DNA from: Psychromarinibacter halotolerans
Lineage (GTDB): Bacteria > Pseudomonadota > Alphaproteobacteria > Rhodobacterales > Rhodobacteraceae
Length of the DNA: 64,000 nt
Assembly (NCBI RefSeq): GCF_029168315.1
Contig: NZ_JARGYD010000008.1
Location: forward strand, 1 to 64,000
Direction: 5' to 3'
Shown: positions 27,149 to 36,222 of the stretch, in pieces
How positions within the stretch are numbered: the stretch's first letter is position 1
Layout: every line of letters starts with the position of its first letter
Translations under genes and position numbers: made by a program
Notes under the pieces: generated by a model
What the model was told of the DNA's origin: nothing
The model's input: the letters and a program-made list of their open reading frames with translations, nothing else
Database searches by the model: none

Positions 27149-27642
27149 TGCTGTTGAAACGGATCTTTCCCCACCCGCTCGTCAGCCTTGCGCTGGTCGT
27201 GGTCTGGCTGATGTTGGTCAACAAGGTCACCCTCGGCAACCTGATCCTCGGCAGTGTGATCGGCATCATCGTGCCAGCCATGACCGGGCCCTACTGGCCT
27301 AACCGGCCAAAGATCCGGCGGCCGCTGAAGATCGTGGAATACGGGCTGGTGGTGCTGTGGGACATCGTCGTCGCCAACGTCACCGTCGCCGCGATCATCC
27401 TGTTCAAGCGCAACGAGAATATCCATTCGCGCTGGGTCTGCGTGCCGCTCGACCTGACCTCGCCCGAGGCGATCACGGTGCTGGGCGGAACGATCACGAT
27501 GACCCCGGGCACCGTCGCGTCGGTGCTGGCGGCGGACGGGTCCAGCATCCTTGTCCACTGCCTGCACACCGACGACCCCGACGGCACACGGGACCAGATC
27601 AAGCACCGCTACGAACGCCGCCTGATGGAGATTTTCCAGTGA
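27148..27642 (+). CDS. mrpE: Na+/H+ antiporter subunit E
   Basis: This 164-residue small membrane subunit has two N-terminal helices and a cytoplasmic domain carrying the family blocks VTPEA-like LTSPEAITVLGGTITMTPG and HCLHTDD. It is needed for stable assembly of Mrp complexes in known systems. Its start overlaps the mrpD stop by one base, and its stop overlaps the mrpF GTG start by four. Confidence 0.93.
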   Translation: MLLKRIFPHPLVSLALVVVWLMLVNKVTLGNLILGSVIGIIVPAMTGPYWPNRPKIRRPLKIVEYGLVVLWDIVVANVTVAAIILFKRNENIHSRWVCVPLDLTSPEAITVLGGTITMTPGTVASVLAADGSSILVHCLHTDDPDGTRDQIKHRYERRLMEIFQ

Positions 27643-27908
27643 TCACCTACGCTCTCTTCTTCGCTTTCGGCTGCTTCGGCCTCGCCCTTCTTCTGAACCT
27701 GTGGCGGATCATCACCGGGCCGGACTCGGCGGACCGCATCCTTGCGCTGGACACGATGGTGATCAACGCGATCGCGATGATGGTGCTCTACGGCATCTGG
27801 CAGGGCACCTCGGTCTACTTCGAGGCGTCGATGCTGATCGCCATGGTCGGCTTCGTCTCGACCGTCGCCTATTGCCGCTTCGTCCTGCGCGGCGACATCA
27901 TCGAGTAG
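27639..27908 (+). CDS. mrpF: Na+/H+ antiporter subunit F
   Basis: The 89-residue membrane subunit has three helices and the typical RIITGPDSADRILALDTM segment. Translation starts at a GTG that overlaps the mrpE stop (GTGA), which identifies this start over longer upstream frames. mrpG follows after 10 bases. Confidence 0.92.
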   Translation: MITYALFFAFGCFGLALLLNLWRIITGPDSADRILALDTMVINAIAMMVLYGIWQGTSVYFEASMLIAMVGFVSTVAYCRFVLRGDIIE

Positions 27909-27918
27909 GAGACCGCCC

Positions 27919-28317
27919 ATGCACATCGCGCTCGAAATCGCCGTATGCGTCTTCCTCGTCATCTCCGGCGTGTTCGGACTGGTGGGGTCCTTCGGCCTCA
28001 TCAAGCTGCACGACACCATGCAGCGGCTGCACGCGCCGACCAAGGCCACCACGCTGGGCGTCGGCGGCGTGCTGATCGCCTCGATGATCTACCATTGGGC
28101 ATCGACCGGGCAGGTCACCTTCCACGAACTGCTGATCACGCTGTTCCTGTTCCTGACCGCGCCGGTGTCGGCGAACTTCATCGCCAAGACGTACCTTGCG
28201 CCCAACGTGGATGAAGACGCGCTTCCCGATGCGCAGACCGAACACGGCTGGGCGATCTACAACGACCCGCCGCTGATCGCGGAAGCCCTGGACTCGGAAA
28301 ACGAAAAAGGCGCCTGA
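27919..28317 (+). CDS. mrpG: Na+/H+ antiporter subunit G
   Basis: The 132-residue subunit has three membrane helices and the family blocks GSFGLIKLHDTMQRLHAPTK and LFLFLTAPVSANFIAK. It is the last gene of the operon. Its stop codon lies in the loop of a strong terminator hairpin. GAG lies nine bases before the ATG. Confidence 0.93.
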   Translation: MHIALEIAVCVFLVISGVFGLVGSFGLIKLHDTMQRLHAPTKATTLGVGGVLIASMIYHWASTGQVTFHELLITLFLFLTAPVSANFIAKTYLAPNVDEDALPDAQTEHGWAIYNDPPLIAEALDSENEKGA

Positions 28318-28328
28318 CCCGGCGCCTT
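28307..28328 (+). terminator. Intrinsic terminator of the mrp operon
   Basis: AAGGCGCC pairs perfectly with GGCGCCTT around the loop TGACCC, followed by a pyrimidine-rich CTTCTCTTTC tract. The mrpG stop codon TGA is inside the loop, so the final codons of mrpG form one arm of the stem. Confidence 0.75.
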
Positions 28329-28440
28329 CTTCTCTTTCAAAATACCTCGGGGGGCCGCGCACCGCGCGGCGGGGGCAGAGCCCCCTCCGCCGGCATGACA
28401 CGCACACCGCAGCGCGCGACGGGGGCAGAGCCCCCTCCCC
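28329..28440. repeat. Extragenic palindromic repeat cluster (GGGGGCAGAGCCCCC type)
   Basis: The sequence AATACCTCGGGG is followed by a hairpin CCGCGC-ACC-GCGCGG (28355-28369), then GGGGGCAGAGCCCCC (28371-28385). The last element is repeated at 28421-28435. A related unit lies at 60164-60230. In that copy the AATACCTCGGGGG and GGGGGCAGAGCCCC parts are kept and the middle hairpin has a different sequence but still pairs. It sits between the mrp terminator and the convergent ridA-type gene. Confidence 0.7.
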
Positions 28441-28520
28441 CGCCGGTCATCCGGGCCTTGGCCCGACCGGGAAGGAACCGCCGCCCACCGGGTACGGGAC
28501 CCCGGCGGCGGCGGCGACCA

Positions 28521-28943
28521 TCACAGCTGGATGGTGATCTCTTCGATCTCGGCCTTCGAGGCGCCGCGGTACGCGGTCACTTCGATCTCGACCTTGAAGT
28601 CCGGCGCGCCCAGCGGCGAGCAGGTGACGGTGCGCTGCGGGTCGATGCCCTTCAGGCGCTCGCCGACGTAGGTCATGACGGCCTTCGCGTCTTCCACGTA
28701 GGGGATGAAGATCTTCGACTGCACGACGTCTTCCAGGCACGAGCCGACGGACTTCAGCGCGCCTTCGATGTTGTTGAAGCACTGCTTGGCCTGCTCCACG
28801 GCGTCTTCCGACATCTCGCGGGTCTTGTAGTTACGGCCTGCGGTGTTCGACACGAAGATCCAGTCGTCCACTGCGACGATGCGCGAGTAGCTTTCCTTCT
28901 CTTCGAAGATCGAGCCGGATTTCACCTTGGTAATCTTGACCAT
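28521..28943 (-). CDS. RidA/YjgF/YER057c/UK114 family protein
   Basis: This 140-residue protein of the Rid family includes members that hydrolyse reactive enamine/imine intermediates made by amino acid dehydratases and oxidases. It has the family layout of an N-terminal YSRIVAVDDWIFVSNTAG strand pair, a central helix and a C-terminal PDFKVEIEVTAYRG block. Whether the catalytic Arg of archetypal RidA is present is not clear by eye. AAGGAACATAGGCA precedes the ATG. It follows hyuB after 97 bases in a locus with an FAD amine oxidase, which makes imine disposal a sensible role. Confidence 0.85.
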   Translation of the reverse strand: MVKITKVKSGSIFEEKESYSRIVAVDDWIFVSNTAGRNYKTREMSEDAVEQAKQCFNNIEGALKSVGSCLEDVVQSKIFIPYVEDAKAVMTYVGERLKGIDPQRTVTCSPLGAPDFKVEIEVTAYRGASKAEIEEITIQL

Positions 28944-29040
28944 TGCCTATGTTCCTTGTGTTGGCGTTGGTTTTTGGGCGAGAAAAGCCGGCCCGGTCGC
29001 GGATGCGACCGGGTCGGAGTTGGAGCACCTCGGGGAGGAG

Positions 29041-30666
29041 TCAGGCGCTCAGGTTGTAGACCGATTGTGCGAGATCGGCGCTGATGCGGCCTTCGGCAAG
29101 GTCGCGGCGCACCGCGTCCTCGGGCCGCTTGGACGGGTCGCCGTAGCCGCCGCCACCTGGGGTGACGATCGACACGATCTGGCCCGGTTTCAGGTCGACC
29201 ATGCCGGAGAACTCGGTGCGGCCGTCGCCGAAGTCGAGATGCGTGCAGTCCGCCTGCAGCCCGCCTTCAAGGCCCCACGGGTTCGACCCCACGCGGCTGC
29301 CTTCGACGGTGAAGCGGCATTCCTTCTCGGCGCGGTAGACGCGGCGAATGCCCATGCCGCCCCGGAACTCGCCGGACCCGGCAGAGTCGTCGACCAGTTC
29401 ATAGCGCAGCAGGGTCAGCGGATATTCCAGCTCCAGCGCCTCGACCGGCAGGTTCGAGGTGTTGGTCAGGCCGACGTGGATGCCCGACAGGCCGTCCGCC
29501 GAGGGACGCGCCCCGCCGCCGCCGCCGATGGTTTCCAGGTAGACCCAGATGTCGCCGTTGTCGTCGGTGCCGTTGAAGATCGCCCCGGTGCAGCAGCCGT
29601 TCCCCGCCGCCATCACCTTGCCCGGCAGCGCCTTGGCCAGCGCGCCGTATACAAGGTCGGTCACCCGCTGCGCCGCCGCGATACGGCCGTCCACGGCCGC
29701 CGGGTGCTCGCAGTTCAGGATCGTACCCTTGGGCGCGGTCACGGTCAGCGGACGGGCCAGGCCGGCATTCGGCAGGATCGTCGGATCCAGCACCGATTTC
29801 ACGGTGAAGTAGCAGGCCGCCAGCAGCGAGGTGTAGATCAGGTTCAGACCGCCCCGCACCTGCGGCGGGCCGTCGAAGGCAAGCGTCATCTCGTCGCCTT
29901 TGACGGTGATCTCGACCTTGAAGGTCATGCCGCCCGACCGCTGGTTGCTGTCGAACACGTCCTCGAAGGCATAGGTCCCGTCAGGGATCGCCGCGATCGC
30001 GGTGCGCATCTTGCGCTCGGCGTAGTCCTGCAGCGCGTCACCGGCGGCCAGCACCTTGTCGCTGCCGTATTTCTCGCACAGGTCGGTCATCCGCTGCACG
30101 CACAGCCGGTTTGCCGACATCTGCGCACGCAGGTCCGACAGACGTTCGCGCGGCACCTGGCAGTTCAGCAGGAACATCGACTGCAGGTCGGTGTTCAGCT
30201 CGCCCTTGCGGTACAGGCGGACCGGCGGGATGCGCAGGCCTTCCTGGAAGATGTGGTCGTGGCCACGGTCCGCGAAGTCCGAGTGGTGCGCGGTGTTGAC
30301 GGCCCAGCCGATCACGGTGGCATCCACGAAGATCGGTTCCGCCAGCACGATGTCCGGCAGGTGGGTGGCGCCGCCCGCGTAAGCGTCGTTCGCCATGAAC
30401 ACGTCGCCCGGCGCGATGTCCTGCAGGTCGAACCGTTCGAGGATCGCGGGGATCACACCAAGGAACGACCCAAGGTGCATCGGGATGTGTTCCGCCTGGC
30501 ACAGGGTGTTGCCGCGGTGGTCGAACAGCGCGGTGGAACAGTCGCGCCGTTCCTTGATGTTGGTCGAGTAGGACGCGCGCACCAGCGCCTCGCCCATTTC
30601 CTCGACGATGGATTGCAGCGCCGAGCCGATGACCTCGACGGTAATGGGATCGATGGGCGTGCTCAT
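29041..30666 (-). CDS. hyuB: Hydantoinase B/oxoprolinase family protein
   Basis: This 541-residue beta subunit belongs to the ATP-dependent hydantoinase/5-oxoprolinase/acetophenone-carboxylase family. It has the family N-terminus DPITVEVIGSALQSIVEEMG, the CSTALFDHRG segment and the C-terminal glycine-rich TPGGGGYGDPSKR. Its ATG overlaps the hyuA stop by four bases, so the two subunits are made together. The complex should cleave a cyclic or linear amide (hydantoin, N-methylhydantoin, 5-oxoproline or relative) with ATP hydrolysis. The exact substrate cannot be read from sequence. Confidence 0.9.
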   Translation of the reverse strand: MSTPIDPITVEVIGSALQSIVEEMGEALVRASYSTNIKERRDCSTALFDHRGNTLCQAEHIPMHLGSFLGVIPAILERFDLQDIAPGDVFMANDAYAGGATHLPDIVLAEPIFVDATVIGWAVNTAHHSDFADRGHDHIFQEGLRIPPVRLYRKGELNTDLQSMFLLNCQVPRERLSDLRAQMSANRLCVQRMTDLCEKYGSDKVLAAGDALQDYAERKMRTAIAAIPDGTYAFEDVFDSNQRSGGMTFKVEITVKGDEMTLAFDGPPQVRGGLNLIYTSLLAACYFTVKSVLDPTILPNAGLARPLTVTAPKGTILNCEHPAAVDGRIAAAQRVTDLVYGALAKALPGKVMAAGNGCCTGAIFNGTDDNGDIWVYLETIGGGGGARPSADGLSGIHVGLTNTSNLPVEALELEYPLTLLRYELVDDSAGSGEFRGGMGIRRVYRAEKECRFTVEGSRVGSNPWGLEGGLQADCTHLDFGDGRTEFSGMVDLKPGQIVSIVTPGGGGYGDPSKRPEDAVRRDLAEGRISADLAQSVYNLSA

Positions 30667-32717
30667 GCCTTCACCTCCAGGATGAGGTTGAGATAGGGGT
30701 CCACGGTACCGGTCATGTCGGGCAGGATCACGGTGGTCGTGTCCATTTGCTCGACGATGGCCGGGCCTTGGATGACGTTGCCGGGGCGCAGCTTGTCGCG
30801 GGCGTAGACCGGCGACGGAACGAAGTCCTTCGCCTCGGCCATATAGACCTCGCGGCTGTCGATCTGCGCGGCCGAGGGGTCTTCGCCCTCGATCTCTTGC
30901 GCGGCGAACTGGGCCTTTTTCACGATGCCCGCCGCTTCAAGGCGCAGGGTGACCAGCTGGATCGGCTCGCCTTCCACGACGAAGCCGAACCGCTGCTTGT
31001 GCGCGGCCTCGAAGCCCGCTTCCAGCGCCTTGAACGTCTCGGCGGTGATCGGGCCCGCGGGGACCGGCACCGACAGTTCGTAGTTCTGGCCCATGTACCG
31101 CATGTCGGCGGTGCGGGTCATGACTTGCCGGTCGGCTTCGATGCCTTCCTTGTCGAACCAGTCCGCGGCCTGCCCTTGCAACTCTGTATACCCAGCCTCG
31201 ACCGGGCCAAGAGCCTCGCTGCCCAGCGGCATCAGGCGGGACACGGCGAAGTCGGCACGCAGGTCGGTCAGCAGCAGACCCAGCGCGCACAGGGTGCCGG
31301 GGGTCAGCGGAACGATGACCTTGCCCATGTCCAATTCGCGCGCCAGCCGCGCGGCGTGAAGCGGGCCTGCGCCGCCGAAGGCCATCAGCGCATAGTCGCG
31401 CGGGTCATGCCCCCGCTGGACCGAGATCACGCGGATCGCCTTCGCCATGTTGGCCGTCACGACCGAGATGATACCCTGCGCGGTTTCCATCACATCAAGG
31501 CCCAGCTTGTCGGCCAGACGCTGCACGCTTTCGACCGCAAGGTCGCGGCGCACCTTCATGCGGCCGCCAAGGATCTCGACCGGGTTCAGCGTCTGTAGCA
31601 CGATGTTGGCGTCGGTCACCGTCGGTTCGGTCGAGCCGAGGCCATAGCAGACCGGGCCGGGGTTCGCGCCCGCCGAGCGTGGGCCGACCTTCAGCAGGCC
31701 GCCGGTGTCGACATGGGCGATCGAGCCGCCGCCCGCACCCACGGTGTGGATGTCGAGCATCGGCGCCTTGATCGGATAGCCGTGCACGTCCGCCTCGCCG
31801 GTCAGCTGGCACACGCCATTCTGCAGCAGCGCCACGTCGGACGAGGTGCCGCCCACGTCGAAGGTGATGATGTTGTCGAAGCCGGACATCTTACCGATGG
31901 CCTGCGCCGCGACCACGCCGGTGGACGGGCCGGACAGCACGGTGCGCACCGGCAGGTCAGCCGCGGTGTCGAAGCCGATGACGCCGCCGTTCGACTGGGT
32001 CAGTTGCGGCGCGACCTTCAGGCCGATCTCGTCCAGACGGTCCTTCAGGCGGCGGATGTACCGCTGCATGACCGGGCCGAGGTAGGCGTTGACCACGGTG
32101 GTGGACAGACGCTCGAATTCGCGAAATTCGGGGGCGACGTCGTGGCTGGTGGACACGAAGACATCCGGCAGTTCCTCGGCGATGACCTTCTTGGCCATCT
32201 CCTCGTGCTCGGTGTTCAGGAAGCCGTACAGGAAGCAGACGGCCAGCGCCTTCACGTCTTCCTTGGCCAGCGCCCGAACCTCGGTGCGCAGGGCGTCGAC
32301 GTCCAGCGGAAGATCGACGGTGCCGTCGTACTTCAGACGCTCGGGAACCTGACGGCGCAGGTCGCGGGTGACCAGCTGCTCGGGCTTTTCGGCGAACATG
32401 TCGTACAGGTTCGGACGCTTCTGGCGGCCGATTTCCAGCAGGTCGCGGAAACCATCCGACACGATCAGCCCGGTTTTCACGCCGCGCAATTCGATCAGCG
32501 CGTTGGTCGCGACCGTCGTGCCGTGACCAAGAAAGCCCAGCTCGGACGCGTCTGCGCCCACCTGTTCCAGACCTTCGACCACACCTTGCGTGATACCGCG
32601 CGACGGATCGTCCGGCGTGGACGAGACCTTCCAGATCTCGACCTTGCCGGTCTCGTCATCGAACAGGCAGACGTCAGTGAACGTCCCGCCGGAATCTACG
32701 CCAATTCTCCATGTCAT
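30663..32717 (-). CDS. hyuA: Hydantoinase A/oxoprolinase family protein
   Basis: The 684-residue alpha subunit has the ASKHA-type nucleotide-binding start RIGVDSGGTFTDVCLF (residues 4-19), GHGTTVATNALIE, a second phosphate-binding FDVGGTSSDVALLQ, and the AFGGAGPLHA block near residue 455. It is the kinase-like half that phosphorylates the amide or carbonyl substrate in this family. Length matches hydantoinase A rather than full-length eukaryotic oxoprolinase. It follows the FAD oxidase gene after 25 bases and has AGGGAC ten bases before its start. Confidence 0.92.
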   Translation of the reverse strand: MTWRIGVDSGGTFTDVCLFDDETGKVEIWKVSSTPDDPSRGITQGVVEGLEQVGADASELGFLGHGTTVATNALIELRGVKTGLIVSDGFRDLLEIGRQKRPNLYDMFAEKPEQLVTRDLRRQVPERLKYDGTVDLPLDVDALRTEVRALAKEDVKALAVCFLYGFLNTEHEEMAKKVIAEELPDVFVSTSHDVAPEFREFERLSTTVVNAYLGPVMQRYIRRLKDRLDEIGLKVAPQLTQSNGGVIGFDTAADLPVRTVLSGPSTGVVAAQAIGKMSGFDNIITFDVGGTSSDVALLQNGVCQLTGEADVHGYPIKAPMLDIHTVGAGGGSIAHVDTGGLLKVGPRSAGANPGPVCYGLGSTEPTVTDANIVLQTLNPVEILGGRMKVRRDLAVESVQRLADKLGLDVMETAQGIISVVTANMAKAIRVISVQRGHDPRDYALMAFGGAGPLHAARLARELDMGKVIVPLTPGTLCALGLLLTDLRADFAVSRLMPLGSEALGPVEAGYTELQGQAADWFDKEGIEADRQVMTRTADMRYMGQNYELSVPVPAGPITAETFKALEAGFEAAHKQRFGFVVEGEPIQLVTLRLEAAGIVKKAQFAAQEIEGEDPSAAQIDSREVYMAEAKDFVPSPVYARDKLRPGNVIQGPAIVEQMDTTTVILPDMTGTVDPYLNLILEVKA

Positions 32718-32742
32718 TGGTTTTAGTCCCTGCTTTGTACTC

Positions 32743-34077
32743 TTACGCCGCGGCCGGAGTGACGGCCTCGGAATGCGTGTTGCGGAACCGTTCCAGCCGG
32801 AACGGCTTGGGGTCGACCACCGGCGCGGTGCCGCGCACGATGTCGGACATCAGTTGCCCTGCTCCCGGACCCGAGCCGAAGCCGTGCCCCGAGAAGCCTG
32901 CGTTCAGGTAAAGACCCGGCACTTTCTCGACCGGACCGATCACCGGGATCGCGTCTGGCGTCGCGTCGATCATGCCTGCCCAGCCATGCGTGACGCGCGC
33001 GTCCGAGAAGATCGGGAAGGCGCGTGGAAGCGTCTTCAGGATCAGGCGGTTGAACGGCTCGTGCGGCTGCGGATCAAGGACGCGCACCATTTCGAACGGG
33101 CTGCGCGCGTCCAGCGCCCAGCGCCGGGGCAGCTTCAGCTCGGTCACGAACTGGCCGTTCACGCGCAGCTTCAGCTCGCGCCAGCTTTTCAGGAAGGTCG
33201 GGAAGAAATCCCCGAACAGACGGAAGCTGTCGGGCACGATGGGCGCCACGTTGGCGTTGCGCACCGCGACGGTGAACCCGCCGTCCTGCCGCTTGCGGAA
33301 GGCGAAATCGCCGCCGCCCACCGGCATATCGGTCACCTGCGCCGCGCTTTCGATGCGGGCGGCGGTGCCAAGGATCTTCAGTTGCGGGAAGTTGACGCCG
33401 AGATTGCCAAGGAACATGCGCGACCACGCCCCCCCGGCGATGACAGCGCGTTCGCAGCGGATCGTGCCACGTTCGGTCACGATGGCGCTCAGTTGCCCGG
33501 CTGACGTCTCGATCCCGCGCACCGCGCAGTTCTCGAAGATCTTCACGCCAAGACGCTGCGCGCCCTTCGCCATCTGCGGCACCGCTTTCCACGGCTCCGC
33601 CTTGCCGTCGTTCGGCGTGTAAAGCCCCATGCTGTAGCGCGGGCTGATCCCCGGCAGCAGCTTGGCCAGCCCCTTGCCGTCCAGCACCTCGGACGCCATG
33701 CCGGCGTCCTTGGCATAGTCGGCCCACGCGCTGAACTCGGCGATCTCGTGCTTGGTGCGGTTGACGTAGGTGATGCCCGTCTCGCGGAACCCGGTGTCGA
33801 TCCCGAACCGCTGATCAAGCTCGCGCCAGCGGTTAAGGCTTTCGATCGTCAGCGGCAGTTCGACCGGATCGCGGCCCATCTGGCGCACCCAGCCCCAGTT
33901 GCGGCTGCTTTGTTCCGCGCCGATCTGTCCCTTTTCGCACAACACCACGTTCACCCCGGCCTCGGCCAGGTACAGCGCCGTGGTGACGCCCGCGATGCCA
34001 CCGCCGACGATCACCACGTCCGCTGAGGCGGGCAGCGTTTCGTCCGGTGTAATGCGCTCGATCAGTCCGGGTATCAT
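32743..34077 (-). CDS. FAD-dependent amino acid/amine oxidoreductase (DAO family)
   Basis: This is a 444-residue flavoprotein of the D-amino-acid dehydrogenase/sarcosine oxidase superfamily. The FAD Rossmann motif is VVIVGGGIAGVTTALYLAE (GxGxxG at 25-30), and the C-terminal GFSGHGFGSGPGAGQLM holds the second FAD contact. It has no signal peptide. Two ATGs stand in tandem, and the second (34077) is preferred because GAGG is five bases upstream of it. It should oxidise a secondary or primary amine to an imine, with the RidA-family protein of the same operon available to clear it. It is eight bases after the SDR gene. Confidence 0.88.
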   Translation of the reverse strand: MIPGLIERITPDETLPASADVVIVGGGIAGVTTALYLAEAGVNVVLCEKGQIGAEQSSRNWGWVRQMGRDPVELPLTIESLNRWRELDQRFGIDTGFRETGITYVNRTKHEIAEFSAWADYAKDAGMASEVLDGKGLAKLLPGISPRYSMGLYTPNDGKAEPWKAVPQMAKGAQRLGVKIFENCAVRGIETSAGQLSAIVTERGTIRCERAVIAGGAWSRMFLGNLGVNFPQLKILGTAARIESAAQVTDMPVGGGDFAFRKRQDGGFTVAVRNANVAPIVPDSFRLFGDFFPTFLKSWRELKLRVNGQFVTELKLPRRWALDARSPFEMVRVLDPQPHEPFNRLILKTLPRAFPIFSDARVTHGWAGMIDATPDAIPVIGPVEKVPGLYLNAGFSGHGFGSGPGAGQLMSDIVRGTAPVVDPKPFRLERFRNTHSEAVTPAAA

Positions 34078-34084
34078 CATGACC

Positions 34085-34801
34085 TCACAGGGTATCTTCC
34101 AGCCGGCAGTTCACCAGCATTTCGGCCATCGCCGCGTTGTTCGGAAGCTCGATCGCGGTGCGGACAAGGTTCGCCATCGTCTCGGGCTGGATCATCTCTT
34201 CGGGCGTCACCTTGCTGGTGTACGCGCTCATCTCGGTGCGCACGAACGAGGGGCAGATCGCGGTGGCGCGCACGCCCTTCTCCCAGCCGACCTGCCGGGT
34301 GGTGTGGGTCAGACCCATCGCCGCGAACTTGGTCATGTTGTAGCCCACCAGCGGGTTGCGCACGCGCTTGCCCGACATCGACACAACATTGACGATACGG
34401 CCACGGCCCGTCGCTTCGAGATGCGGCATGCACAGTCGGATCATCCGCAGCGGCGCCTTGACGTTCACGGCCCAAAGCCGGTCCAGCGCCTCGTCGTTGT
34501 CGTCCATCAGGTGGACATGTTCGCCCAGCCCCGCGTTGTTCACCAGCCCGTCGATGCGGCCGAACTTCGCCGCCGCCTCGGACACCCAAGCTTCTGCCGT
34601 CGCCGGTTCGAACGCGTCGAAACGTGCATAATGCGTCATGTCATCCGCCGGGCCGTGCTCGCCTTCCAGCGCCTCGACATTCCGGGCCCCCAGCGAAAGC
34701 CGATAGCCGTGCGCCTTCAGCTCGCGCACGATGGCCGCGCCGATCCCGCGGTTTGCGCCGGAAATCAGGATGACGGGGCTATCTTCAGTGGCGGTTGCCA
34801 T
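34085..34801 (-). CDS. Short-chain dehydrogenase/reductase (SDR)
   Basis: The 238-residue classical SDR has the NAD(P) motif GANRGIGAA (residues 15-23), the structural NNAG (88-91) and the catalytic Ser141, Tyr154 and Lys158 (SMSGK...GYNMTK). The residue after the second strand is Arg (GARN), which favours NADP(H). It is the first gene of the minus-strand catabolic operon, divergent from TRAP dctPQM, and probably oxidises or reduces an alcohol/carbonyl intermediate of the imported compound. Confidence 0.9.
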   Translation of the reverse strand: MATATEDSPVILISGANRGIGAAIVRELKAHGYRLSLGARNVEALEGEHGPADDMTHYARFDAFEPATAEAWVSEAAAKFGRIDGLVNNAGLGEHVHLMDDNDEALDRLWAVNVKAPLRMIRLCMPHLEATGRGRIVNVVSMSGKRVRNPLVGYNMTKFAAMGLTHTTRQVGWEKGVRATAICPSFVRTEMSAYTSKVTPEEMIQPETMANLVRTAIELPNNAAMAEMLVNCRLEDTL

Positions 34802-35119
34802 AAAACTGTTCCTTCTTTGTCATGGGCGAGTCACCCGCTGACACTGACCCTTGCGCATTCATGCTCGTTTGTGAACGAAAAATCGTGGCTCAGTCGGAAA
34901 TTTGCAGCTAAGCCGCAAATAGTCGCATCATTTGATTGATATTTAGGCATTAACCGCGACGTCATACGGTAGTTTTGCGAGAATGATTGACACAAAGCGT
35001 CACATTATGCCTGCATCGAGTCGTGAACGCGCACTTAATGCCATTATGCGCACGCAAACGATCACATCCGGGCACGCGCCACCACTGCGTCGCCGCCAAC
35101 AGAGAGAGAGGAACGGACT
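34802..35119. promoter_or_regulatory. Divergent control region between the SDR-led operon and TRAP dctPQM
   Basis: This 318-bp AT-richer spacer contains an inverted repeat TCGTT-N4-AACGA (34865-34878), a second palindrome ATTTGC-N9-GCAAAT (34900-34920), a TTGACA hexamer (34987-34992) and a direct repeat CATTATGC (35003 and 35042). The same TCGTT/AACGA half-sites occur before the DeoR-type gene (38135-38154), so these are candidate operators of that regulator. AGAGAGAGG precedes the dctP start. Confidence 0.5.
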
Positions 35120-36139
35120 ATGACCTTTTCGCGTAGATCCTTCATGAAGACCGCCGCCGCGACTGGCGCCCTTACGGCCCTCGGCCGTCCCGCGCTTGCG
35201 CAGGGCATCCGCTGGGACATGGCCGACGAATACGGCGAGCAGGCGCTTTCGGGCAAGGCGTCGAAGTACTTCCTTGAGCAACTGAACGAAAAGATCGGGG
35301 ACGCGCTGACCATCACCTACCAAGGCGGCGGCGCACTTGGCTATAACTCGGTCGACCACTTCGACGCCGTGCAGGACGGTGCCGTGCAGGCTGCCGTGAC
35401 GCTGGTGACCCAGCTGGGCGGGATCGACCCGTTCTTCAACCTGTCCTCGCTGCCCTTCATCGCCTCGACCCCGGAAGAAGCCATGATGCTGTGGCAGGCC
35501 GCGCGCGAAGAATACGCGAAGATCTTCGAGGAAAACGGCATGGTCCTGCTGTGGGCGATGCCGAACCCGCCGTCGGGCATCAACGCGCCCGAACCGATCA
35601 CCTCGCCCGAGGCGCTGGAAGGCCTGCGCATCCGCACCTACGACGTGAACGGCACCAACACCATGATGAACGCCGGCGCCGCGCCGCTTCAGGTGGCATG
35701 GTCCGACCTGATCCCGCAGCTGTCCACCGGCGGCATCGACGCGGTTCTGACCTCGGCCGACGGCGCGATGCAGCTGTCGCTGTGGGACTACGTGTCCGAC
35801 TTCACCGAGCTGAACTACGCGATGGGCCTGTTCATGTGCCACGTGAACAAGGACGAGTTCGACGCCCTGCCGGAAGACGTGCAGACCGCGATCATGGAAA
35901 TCCTGCCGGCCTGTGACGAGTACAACTGGTCGATCATGGTCGATTCCATCCAGACCGCCTACGACACGATGGAAGAAAACGGCATGACCATCACGCTTGA
36001 CGATGATGTGCCCGCCGAGGTCTTCGAATTCCTGCAAGAAGCCGGCACCAGCGTGCGCGAGGACTGGGTCGCCCAGACCGGCGAACGCGGTCAGGCCGTG
36101 CTTGCCCGCTTCGAAGAGCTGAAATCGCAGGCCGGCTGA
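35120..36139 (+). CDS. dctP: TRAP transporter substrate-binding protein (DctP family)
   Basis: This 339-residue periplasmic binding protein has a strong Tat signal (SRRSFMKTAAATGAL, cleavage near ALAQ). The TRAP family blocks are present: PEALEGLRIRTYDVNGTN, where Arg in LRIR normally contacts a carboxylate of the ligand, and WSDLIPQLSTGGIDAV. The bound solute is therefore probably an organic acid or amino acid derivative. It leads a complete DctPQM set and is divergent from the SDR/FAD oxidase/HyuAB/RidA operon, which should degrade the solute. Confidence 0.92.
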   Translation: MTFSRRSFMKTAAATGALTALGRPALAQGIRWDMADEYGEQALSGKASKYFLEQLNEKIGDALTITYQGGGALGYNSVDHFDAVQDGAVQAAVTLVTQLGGIDPFFNLSSLPFIASTPEEAMMLWQAAREEYAKIFEENGMVLLWAMPNPPSGINAPEPITSPEALEGLRIRTYDVNGTNTMMNAGAAPLQVAWSDLIPQLSTGGIDAVLTSADGAMQLSLWDYVSDFTELNYAMGLFMCHVNKDEFDALPEDVQTAIMEILPACDEYNWSIMVDSIQTAYDTMEENGMTITLDDDVPAEVFEFLQEAGTSVREDWVAQTGERGQAVLARFEELKSQAG

Positions 36140-36222
36140 CGCCGTAACCTGCGCTATACTGCCCGCGCCCTTTCCCTCCCGGGGGCGCGGGCACCCGGTA
36201 ACGATTGCCCGAAGGAGGTCGC

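Noticed and set aside
34987..35010. TTGACA followed by CATTATG as a sigma-70 promoter for dctP
   Set aside because: The spacing between the hexamers is too short for a normal promoter.
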